A model generated the notes under the pieces. The model saw only the letters and a program-made list of their open reading frames with translations, was not told where the DNA came from and did not search any database. From Euperipatoides rowelli (taxonomy: Eukaryota; Onychophora; Udeonychophora; Euonychophora; Peripatopsidae), in NCBI GenBank assembly GCA_003024985.2, contig PXIH01S0002540.1: 18,149 bases of DNA; one strand, 5' to 3'. A program made the translations under genes and the position numbers. Shown piece after piece: positions 9,511 to 18,149 of the stretch; position 1 is the stretch's first letter, and the number at the start of each line of letters is the position of its first letter.

Positions 9511-9982
9511 CAGTCAAGCCACACTTTTAACAAAAATGAGATAGCCCATTCAGGGTAACCATAAAGATTAATTTTCTATGCCTTCAGAATAGTTAAGCAA
9601 AATCAGCATTGGTCTGCCATTTATAGACAGAAATGTCAACCAACCATCCTGGTAGCTGGACATTGCGATTCTGCAATAACCAGTCAAGTCACTATATAAC
9701 AGCTATAATAAAGTGGGTTAACTGATTATTGCAAAATAAAAATGTTTATATTGTATACTAAAACTGACCAGTCAATCCACATAATATACCTGTTTTATTG
9801 CATTTTAGGATATTCTTTGATAATTTTTAAAAATTGTTTTTAATCATTTGTCCTTACAATGTCAGGGATAATTTCTGTAAAAGTTTTAAAAACTTACATT
9901 ACTACCTGGATTTATAGTTACATTACAAACTTTAAATGAATTTTACTCAAAACTATACGCATGTGGCTTAACTGGTAATTGT
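9511..9982. other. Non-coding, with scattered AACCAGTCAAGCCAC-like motifs
   Basis: GCAATAACCAGTCAAGCCAC near 9502 recurs as GCAATAACCAGTCAAGTCAC near 9672, and more loosely (TGACCAGTCAATCCAC) near 9766. This suggests another decayed repeat layer. Confidence 0.4.
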
Positions 9983-10115
9983 CCAACCTTTAAGTCAATC
10001 TCTAGTTAAAAGGAATTTACATAACCATTGAATGAATTTAAGCCAATATCTAGTTACATTAGTTAATATAACTATGGACTGTCCTTTAAGGCAATCTATA
10101 ATTAAATTAGTTCAT
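9983..10115. repeat. Dispersed third copy of the ~135-bp repeat
   Basis: AACCTTTAAGTCAATCTCTAG and, from 10049, TCTAGTTACATTAG then TAACTATGGACTGTCCTT match the repeat at 9268-9510. The copies are separated by about 0.5 kb of other sequence. Confidence 0.7.
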
Positions 10116-11079
10116 ATATAACACAGTGCAAAATACAATGATTAAATAAAAATAAAGTTGCTAAATATTAAATGTAGGAGGACAAAACATAATTAAGATG
10201 TTGATGTCGTCTGACATCATATAATACACAACATATTTTGAAAAGAGAATTCACCTGTATTACAAAAGGTCACCTTATTGCTTTTTTATGGCATATTTTT
10301 GTTTTGCGACACATTATGGTTTTGATAAACATTGTCATCCTACATCTTTTAGTCAAATCATTGCAGCAATTTAAATAATAAGACTAGCATACACGATAAA
10401 CCTCCTGAGCTCCCTCATTCCATGACTAAAAGGCTCAGCAGAACTATTTTTTATTTACAGCCATACCTTAACATCCAATTATAACCCTAGTTCCAAATAG
10501 GTATTAAATAATATCAAACCCTAATGACAATAACCATATTGATTGTTTATATTTATGCAACTCCCTTCAGCCCAACAATTAGTGAGCAAAGAGTCGTTTT
10601 AAGGAATTGCGGAGCTTCGGATTTTTCTAGACAGATGCTATATAAGTGATTATTTTGTTTAATATGTGGTCATTTTAATCCAGGATAGAAAATAGAGCTA
10701 TTTTACAATACACTCCTTTTAGGACGCCATGTAAAAATAGTGATATAAGACCATTAAAACGCCAATATTGATATATGGATGCTACAAGGTCTTAATACAT
10801 CAAGGAGAAAATATTATGATCTCTTAGTTCACCATAACACTTCTTAACTGAGACCGGACAAAAAAATTTGATTTAAGACAAATAAAAATTGATATAGAAA
10901 TATATGGCTTTGTTATTTGAAATGATGTCAGGCGACCATTTTGTGTAGTTGTGATGACAAGCCATTAATAGAGTGACAGTTTGATCCTTCGTAGATAAAT
11001 AAGATTGTAGATGATCTCACTAATGCCAAATAGTTTAGAAGATTGTTTTTATTTACAGTCCTAAGCATCACCCAGACCT
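10116..11079. other. Non-coding sequence before the satellite
   Basis: No gene is visible. TTTTTATTTACAG occurs near 10448 and again near 11046. The text around 10480-10540 (AACCCTAATGACAATAACC) loosely resembles the 38-bp satellite unit and may be an eroded outlier. Confidence 0.4.
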
Positions 11080-14000
11080 GTACCCTATGTAATAAAAACT
11101 ATACCCCAACTTAATGATAATCAGGTGTAATCAATGTCGCAACCCTATGATAATCAAGAGGTGTAATAACTATGTCCAAAACCCTATGATAATCAAGAAG
11201 TGACTTGCACCAATCCTATGATAATCAAGAATTTTAATAACTAAGCCTGAAACTGATGTTAATCAAGAGGAGCAATAATTATGCCCAAACACTATGATAA
11301 TCAAGAGGTGTAATAACTATGCCCCGACCCTATGATAATGTGGAGGTGTACTAACTATGTACCAACCTATGATAATCAAGCTGTGCATTAACTATGCTCC
11401 AACCCTATGATAATCAAGAGTTGTAATAACTATGCCCCAACCCTATGATAATCAAGAGGTGTAATAACAATGTACAAAACCTATGATAAACAAGAAGTGT
11501 AATAACTATATTCCAACTATAAGATAATCAAGAGGTGTAATAATTAATCACAACCCTATTATTAAGAGGTATAATATGTATGCCCCAATGCAATGATAAC
11601 CAAGAAGTGCAATAACTATGAACAACCATATGATAATAAAGAAGTGTAATAGCTATCCACAACCTTATAGTTATCAAGAGATGTAATAAATATGCCCCAA
11701 CCCTATGATATAATAACTATGCCCCAACTGATGATAAAAAAGAGGTGTAATGACTATGCCCCAACCCTATGATAAGCAAGAAGATTAATAACTATGCCAC
11801 AACCCTATGATAATTAAGATGTGTAATAACTATGCTCCATTCCTATGATAACCATGAGGTGTAATAACTATTTTCCAACCCTATGATAATTAAGAGGTGT
11901 AATAACTATGCTACAACCTTATGATAATCAAGAGGTGTAATAACTAATGCTATGATAATTAAAAGGCATAATAACTATGTCCCAACCTATGATAATTAAA
12001 AGGTGTAATAACTATGTATGCCCCAACCCTGTGATAATCAATAAGTGTAATAACTATGTCACAACCCTATGATAATTAAGAGGTGTAATAACTATGTCCC
12101 AAACTATGATAATTATGAGATAGAAAAACTATACCAACCCTATGATATTTAAGAAATGCAATAATTATGTACCAACCATATTATAATTAAGAGGTGTATT
12201 AACTATACCCCAACCCTATGATAATCAAGATGTGTAAAAACTATGTAAAAACCCTATGATAATTAAAAGGCTTAATAACTATGTCCCAACCCTAGGATAA
12301 TTAAGAAGTGTAATAACTACAGTCTAACACTATGATAATCAATAAGTGTAATAACTATGTCACAATCCTATAATAATTAAGAGGTGTAATAATTATGTCC
12401 CAACCCTACAATACTAAGAAGTTTAATAACTATACCCCAGCATTATAATAATCAAAAGGTGTAATAACAATGCCCCAACCTAATGATAATCAATAGGAAT
12501 AATAACTAGGCCCAAACCCTATGATAATTAAGATGTGCAATAACTCTGCTCCAAACCTATGATAGTCTAGATGTGTAGTAACTCTGCTCCAACCCTATGA
12601 TTTAATCAATAAGTATAATATCTATGCCCCAACCATATGAAAATCAAGAGGTGTAATAACTATGCCCCAACACTATGATAATCAGGAAGTGTAATAACTA
12701 TTATAAACCCTATGATAAAATAAGAGGTGTACTATTCTCCACACTGTGATAATAAAGAGGAGTAATAACTATCCCCCTAACCCTATGATAATCAAGATGT
12801 GTATTAACTATGCCCCAACACTATGACAATCAGGAAGTGTAAAAACTATGATAAACCCTATGATAAAATAAGAGGTGTACTATGCTCCACACTATGATAA
12901 TCAATAGGGGTAATAACTATGCTCCAACCCTATTATAAATAAGAGGTGTAATAAATGTACCCAACCCTATGATAATCAAGAGATGAAATAACTATGCCCC
13001 AACCCTATGATAATCAAGAAGTTTAATACTATGCTCCAACCCTATGAGAATCAAGAGGTGTAATAACTATGCCCAAACCTATGATAATCAAGTGGTGTAA
13101 TAACTATGTCCCAACACTATGATAATCAGGAAGTGAAAAAACTATAATAAACCCTATGATAACACTTTTATCCATACTGTGATAATCAAGAAAGGAAATA
13201 ACTATGTTCCAACCCTATTATAAATAAGAGGTGTAATAAATATACCCAACCCTATGATAATCAAGAGATGAAATAACTATGCCCCAACCCTAAGATAATC
13301 AAGAAGTGTAATAATATGCTCCAACCCTATGATAATCAAGAGGTGTAATAACTGGTCCCAAACATATGGTGTAATAATATGCCCCAATCCTATGATAATC
13401 AAGAAGTGTAATAACTATGCCCAAACCCAATGATAATCAAGAGTTTAATAACTATGTTCCAAACCAATGATAAACAAGCAGTATAATAACTATGCCAAAC
13501 CTATGATAATCAACAGGTGTAATAACTATGCCATAAAACCCTATGATAATCAAGAAGTGTAATAACTATGCCACAAACCTATGATAATCAAAGATGTAAT
13601 AACTATGCCACAGCACTATGATAATCAAGAGGTGTAAAAACTATATACCAGCCCTATGATAATCAAGAGGTATAATAAATATATATAATCAAAATGTGTA
13701 ATAATCAAGAAGTGTAATAACTATGCCCCTACACTATGATAATCAACAGGTGTAATAACTATGCCCCTACCCTATGATAATCAATAAGTGTCATAACAAT
13801 GTCCTGACACTATGATAATCAAGAGGTGTAATAACTATGCCCGAACACTAAGATGATCAAGAAGTGTAATAACTAGATCCAAAAACCAATGATAATCGAG
13901 AAGTGTAATAACTATTCCTCAAATCAATGATAATCAAATGGTACAATAACTATGCCCAACCATATGATAAATCAAGAGGTGTAATAGCTGCATTCCAACC

Positions 14001-14941
14001 TAATGATGATCAAAAAGTGTAATAACTAGGCCCTAACTCTATGATAATCAAAAGATGTAATAACTATGCCTCAACCCTATGATAATCAAGATGTGTAATA
14101 ACTATATCCCAACCCTATGATAATTAATCAAAAGATGTAATAACATGCCCCAGCCCTATGATAATCTAGAAGTGTAATAATTATGCCCCAACGCTATCAT
14201 ACACAAGAGGTATAATGAATATATCCCAACTCTAATATAATTAATCAAAATTTGTAATAATCAAGAAGTGTAATAACTATGTCTCAATCCTATAATATAA
14301 AGAAGTGTATAACTATGCCCTAATCCTATGATAATCAAGAGGTATAATACTATGCCTCAACCCTATGATAACCAAGTGGTGTAATAACTATCCCTTAACC
14401 CTATGATAATCAAGAAGTGTAATAATAATGCCTTAAATGTATGATAATCAATTGGTATAATACTATGCCTCAACCCTATGATAATCAATTGGTGTAATAC
14501 TATGCCTCAACCCTATGATAATCAAGAGATGTAATAACTATGCCCCAACCCTCTGATAATCAAGAGATTTAATAATTTGCCCTAACCTTATGATAATCAA
14601 GAGATGTAAAACTATACCCAACACTATGATAATCAAGAGGAGTAATAACTAATATGCCCCAACACAATTATAATCAAGATTTATGTATAATAACTATGTC
14701 CCAGCCCTATGATAATCAAGAGGTGTAATAACCATGTCTAAGCCCTATGATAATCAAGAGGTGTAATAACTATACCAAACCCTATAATAATAAAGAGGTG
14801 CAATGACTATACTCAACCCTATTATAATCAAGAGGTTTAATTACTATGCCCCAACCATCTGATAATCACAGAGGTGTAATACTAAGCCCCAACCTTATGA
14901 TAATCAAGCGGTGTAATAACTTTACCCCAACTCTCTGATAA
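11080..14941. repeat. Satellite array, about 38-bp unit, roughly 100 copies
   Basis: The unit contains CCCTATGATAATCAAGAGG followed by TGTAATAACTATGCCCCAA. Copies differ by substitutions and 1-5 base indels, and the commonest period is 38 bases. The array covers about 3.86 kb and is stop-rich in all frames because TAA and TGA lie inside the unit. Groups of neighbouring variants recur (see 12,671-13,370), so copies were amplified in blocks as well as singly. It is directly interrupted at 14,942 by the inverted-repeat insertion. Function unknown; this could be ordinary intergenic satellite or part of a heterochromatic block. Confidence 0.97.
14939..14941. other. Left copy of putative 3-bp target site (TAA)
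   Basis: The satellite unit reads GATAATCAAG. Here it is cut as GATAA before CACTAG; on the far side it resumes AAATCAAG. A 3-bp TAA duplication with one later T-to-A change on the right (17994-17996) explains both sides. Confidence 0.45.
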
Positions 14942-14956
14942 CACTAGTCAACAAAG

Positions 14957-15493
14957 ATTTTTCATCACAGATGATTTTTTTTGTTTATTTTATAAAATCA
15001 AAGTTATTTACATTTTAAAATTCAAGACTAGAATTATAGTCCTGAATCTATTACTAAAAATTACATACATTATACTAAATAATTGAATTGGTGATTTAAT
15101 AATCTACATGAGTCATAAAATCTAATTTCATAGGATAGACATAATTATAGAAAAAAACTAATCCTTCGATTAGATGACATTTTTTTCCACAAATTTACAG
15201 CTATAAGTAAAAGATTAATATCATGTTCTCGATTGATTACATTGCAGGAATAAAAGATTTAAAAATATTTAGTATTTTTGACTCATGTAGTTTTTGAAAT
15301 AATCGATTCAATTGTAATGTTGGTCTGTCTCAGAATCCTATCCAAAACAGTTATTGATGTAATCAATTGATTATTTCTAATTTAATCAAATTTGAAAACT
15401 ATAAACCATAAATTAATACATTTTTTAGATTCACTTTCACATTATAATAGTAATAATAATACATTATTTAGTTAATATCTTAATTCTAAGATA
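14957..15493. other. Left interior of the inserted element, non-coding
   Basis: AT-rich, with no open frame and no motif that I recognise, apart from a short AAT-type run near 15446. Confidence 0.5.
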
Positions 15494-16137
15494 CTATTTG
15501 ACAATTTCCATATCCCATAATGCCTCCAAAGAATCATCCGGCAAATAAAAGAAATGTTTTTTTTTATACTCAGAATGAACTGAGGCAGGTATTCAGAGAA
15601 ATAATTATCACTCATTAAATTTTAAAAAATAACCTTACACCTCAACTTACAAACTGAGAAAAAAATAACAAGCACAATTTTTTTAACCCTTGGGTTTACA
15701 TTCATCAAAGATTTGCATTCCCAAACCCCAAAAAGATATATTTTCCCCGTTCTTTCCCAATTATTAATGAAATACATTGAAAAGTTTTTGCACAATCCCA
15801 AAACAAATGTTGTATATTTTCCACGTGTTAACAACCCAATGGGCAACTTACATTATGCCAATGTTGTGTAGTCTCTCTCTTACTGGAAGAATATTGAGCT
15901 TTAGTCCAACAATACAATTCTGGAATGTTCCTTCAACATAATAGTTTATGTATTCCTTTTAAACTAACTTTTGCATTCCTATAAGATGCTACTATCTGTG
16001 GACTCCAAATAGTAAGGTTTGCAAGATCATCACCAATGATTTCATATGGGCCATATAGCATTTTTTCTCTGATTCCAAAACTGCAATCAGATTTTCTCTA
16101 GAACCTATAGTTTTTTTATGATGAGGTACAATAATCC
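15494..16137 (-). pseudogene. Decayed 3' end of a probable non-LTR retrotransposon ORF2
   Basis: Read on the - strand with frameshifts and stops, the order is: LYGPYEIIGDDLANLTIWSP, then LPVRERLHNIG, then a zinc-binding-like motif CPLGC-stop-HVENIQHLFWDC (15845 down to 15792), then PRVKKI, and a C-terminal end DDSLEALWDMEIVK with stop at 15496-15494. A C-x-C ... H-x-FW-x-C cluster near the end of the protein, preceded by a LP.RERL.. segment, is known from the C-termini of several LINE-like elements. The open frame at 15846-15622 (-) is one intact piece. I see no reverse transcriptase core, so the copy is 5'-truncated. The family assignment comes from motif layout only. Confidence 0.5.
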
Positions 16138-16429
16138 AGATCTAATCATTTTATATAGTGAAAATACTAATGTTACATTATTTCATTGTGTTTTTTTTTA
16201 TGCATTGTTTAGATTAGTAAGAGGGTATGATTTTATTAAATGCATTTAATTAAAAAGTAGATAAATAACATAAAGTCTAAGATAGATAAAGACTACCCAA
16301 GCTCTTTCTTTTTTCTTTTGTTTGCCGATTTATTGAGACAGAAAGATTTTCTACAAAGAACAAACACCTGATTGTTTATCCAAACATGTAATCAGCACGT
16401 AGACCAATACAACATGATGAATCATTACC
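16138..16429. other. Junction between the two decayed genes
   Basis: AT-rich with T-runs. No clear homology to either neighbour. The 5' limit of the retrotransposon remnant and the first exon or leader of the + strand relic should lie here, but neither can be placed. Confidence 0.35.
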
Positions 16430-17703
16430 CATTCCAATTCTCTCTGATGATTGGCTAGATCTATCAAAGATGACATGGATGATAATGAAGGTGCATTCAT
16501 TGCATTTCCGGACCATCTTCAGATCTAGATTATACATTAGAAGTAAGGAGTTTTGAGCCAAAGCTATTCAATCTAGGACAATTGAATAATCTTGTTAGAG
16601 ACTTTTCACTGTCTAAAGAGAAACCAGAGCTTCTCACCTCAAGACTAAAGGGGAAAAATTGAGAACAATGTTCATGTCAATTACTAACTTACTACGAAAG
16701 CAAAGTTTTAATTTAACATGATACACTGCAGTAGATGGCCCTCTATGTTATTGCCATGATATAAATGAGTTATTCACATACATGAAATCATGTAGTCACA
16801 TGATTTCATATCTGACTGGTGTCTGTTTATTGATTCAACACAGAGAAGCCTGAAAGCTGTTTTTTTTTTGCATGATGGGAATGAAAAGCCATCCCTTCCT
16901 ATTGCTAATTAGGACAATATGGACATATTACTTAAGGTAATCAAAGACAATAGTCATCAATGTAACCTCTGTGGAGATTTGAAAGTTATAGGCATGTTAA
17001 TGGGTATGCAAGAAGGATTTACAAATTACTGTTGTTTCCTTTACTTCTGGGACAGTCGGAACACTATAGAAAACATGACTGGCCACTATGGTCTACAGAT
17101 GTCCCAGGAACATGCAGTGTCTAATCTGTCCCTTTAGTTGACCCCAAAATGATCTTTTTACTAACTCTCCCCATTTAACTTGGTTTAATAAAAGAAATGT
17201 GTTAAAGCAATGGGTAAATTCAATTTCGGAAGGGTTCCAATACCTTTGTTAAGAAATTTCCAAAAGTTATTACAGTAAAATTGAAAGAGGGAATTTTTGC
17301 TGGACCCAAAATCAGGGAAGTTTTAATGATTATGGAATTTCAAAATGCCCTAAATCCACTGAAATTGAAAGCTTGACTGGCTTTGAAATAGAAATACACA
17401 AACTTTCTGGGGACTAACAAGTCTCCTTCATATAAGGATGGAGTTGAAAACCTACAGGATGCTTATAAAGAAATATAGTGTCGCATGTTGTTGAAAGTGC
17501 ATTTCCTGCATTCCCATATAGATTTATTTCCAGAAAACCTTGGTGCAATGGGTGATGAGCAAGGGGAATGGTTTCATCAACATATTCACACAATGTGAAC
17601 TCACAACTAAGAATTTTGGAACAAAAGCATGATGTCTGACTATTGTTGGGTGTTATTTCGTGTAGTCCAGACCCATTTTATAAAAGAAAATCACTCTCTC
17701 TGA
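16430..17703 (+). pseudogene. Decayed gene of a multicopy invertebrate protein family (DLKVIGMLLG / CFLCLWDSR / EEQGERFHQ type), possibly a transposase
   Basis: Frameshifted and stop-broken, but co-linear with a family I recall from cnidarian, arthropod and mollusc genomes, where it is annotated only as uncharacterised. Segments in order: acidic N-terminus then SFEPKLFNLGQLNNLVRDF (16507-16662, ending in TGA); DGPLCYCHDINELF (from 16734); LFIDSTQRSLKAV through NEKPSLPIA (from 16823, TAG at 16910); CNLCGDLKVIGMLMGMQ and CFLYFWDSR (within 16919-17137, an intact 72-codon piece); KLKEGIFAGPKIRE, NFLGTNKSPS, LLKVHFLHSHIDLFPENLG, GDEQGEWFHQ, and MMSDYCWVLF (about 17277-17703, several stops). The usual second Cys of CFLCLW is Tyr here. 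Asp in FIDS (16832), Asp in CGDLK (16976) and Glu in DEQGE (17557) could be a DDE-type triad; this is inference. The copy is certainly non-functional. Confidence 0.75.
16782..16809. repeat. Short perfect hairpin inside the + strand relic
   Basis: ATGAAATCATGT and ACATGATTTCAT pair perfectly over 12 bases around an AGTC loop. Its position between the CYCHDI and FIDS segments means it sits where coding sequence has been altered. Confidence 0.7.
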
Positions 17704-17980
17704 ATATGTTCAATGACTTAGAAGATGTAAATTATAGCTTGTGTATGTATTAATATAGTGTATGATGTATATTTCAATTCTTAGAAGTATATTATTTGCA
17801 TGAATTGTGATTTATAACACCCATCAACTTTCATAAAATAAAAAATATGAAAATAACTATATTTCAAAAACTATATGTTCTATGAGAAAACTGAAATCAG
17901 ATTTAGAATTAGCACCAAAATTGAATTCAGAAAAATGTATTCGTGTATGGGATGAGAAAGAAACGTTTTTTTTTTTTTTT
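17704..17980. other. Right interior of the inserted element, non-coding
   Basis: Follows the TGA at 17701-17703. It is AT-rich and ends in a run of 17 T next to the right terminal repeat. CATAAAATAAAAAATATG near 17833 could include a poly(A) signal. Confidence 0.5.
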
Positions 17981-17996
17981 TTGTTGACCAGTGAAA

Positions 17997-18149
17997 TCAA
18001 GAGATGTAAATTTGTAATGCTATTATCCAACCTTAATCAATAGGTGTAACAACTAAGCCCCCAACACTTTGATAATCAAGATGTGAAATAACAATGCCAC
18101 AACTCTTTGATAACCAAGAGGTGTAATACTATGCCCCAACCTTATGATA
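17997..18149. repeat. Satellite array resumes and runs off the window
   Basis: About four diverged ~38-bp units (for example TTTGATAATCAAGATGTG and TGTAATACTATGCCCCAAC) of the same family and orientation as 11,080-14,941. This shows that the element at 14,942-17,993 is an insertion into one array. Confidence 0.93.

Larger units (their letters stand above)
14942..17993. mobile_element. 3,052-bp inserted element with CACTRGTCAACAA terminal inverted repeats
   Basis: The left end reads CACTAGTCAACAAAG (14942-14956). The right end is TTGTTGACCAGTG (17981-17993), whose complement is CACTGGTCAACAA, giving 12 of 13 matching bases. Both ends sit exactly where the 38-bp satellite stops and restarts, with a TAA/AAA target-site-like flank. 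Termini beginning CACT and a 3-bp target site are features known for CACTA-type DNA transposons, but the internal coding relic is not a CACTA transposase that I recognise, so the class is open. Inside are a decayed + strand gene and a - strand retrotransposon remnant, presumably a nested insertion. Confidence 0.7.

Noticed and set aside
11080-14941. Direct-repeat array considered as CRISPR
   Set aside because: Units are contiguous, with no unique spacers of constant length, and the context is eukaryotic.
15520-15618. + strand 32-codon frame beginning MPPKNHPANKR, looking like a protein start
   Set aside because: It is antisense to the C-terminal end (DDSLEALWDMEIVK) of the - strand retrotransposon remnant, which explains the sequence better.
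16376-16561. 61-aa - strand ORF
   Set aside because: Antisense to the N-terminal part of the + strand relic; no motif of its own.

Overview
The window looks like animal (metazoan) nuclear DNA: it is AT-rich, has no dense prokaryote-style coding, and holds GT/AG introns of 2.5-2.9 kb, poly(A) signals, microsatellites, satellite arrays and decayed transposons. I cannot name the species. The one intact gene, a secreted Tyr/Gly/Pro-rich protein, together with the repeats, would suit a lophotrochozoan such as a bivalve mollusc, but that is inference.

Bases 1-2,680 hold a ~430-bp imperfect inverted repeat (564-990) and a cytosine-rich, locally repeated tract (1,950-2,460). Bases 2,681-8,790 hold a three-exon gene on the + strand that I assembled by eye. 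Exon 1 (2,681-2,714) and exon 2 (5,580-5,629) encode a signal peptide. Exon 3 (8,165-8,509) encodes a charged linker and a tyrosine-rich tail with repeated PYxY tetrads, followed by a double AATAAA signal. The phases fit (34 + 50 + 345 nt = 142 codons plus stop). Intron 1 carries (AAT)n and a 12-bp GTT-rich minisatellite. Intron 2 carries a near-perfect 126-bp tandem duplication containing two N bases.

Bases 8,790-11,080 are non-coding with older repeats: an antisense tRNA-like (SINE-like) pair at 9,015-9,176 and a ~135-bp repeat family at 9,268-9,510 and 9,983-10,115. Bases 11,080-14,941 are a satellite of about 100 copies of a ~38-bp unit, with signs of higher-order structure.

The satellite is interrupted at 14,942-17,993 by a 3,052-bp insertion whose ends are inverted repeats (CACTRGTCAACAA) flanked by a 3-bp target-site-like TAA/AAA. 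The satellite resumes at 17,997 and runs off the window. The insertion contains a decayed + strand gene (about 16,430-17,703) of a multicopy invertebrate protein family that I recognise by its motifs and that may be the element's transposase. It also contains a decayed - strand 3' end of a probable non-LTR retrotransposon (about 16,137-15,494). No rRNA gene, functional tRNA gene, CRISPR array or prokaryotic gene was seen.
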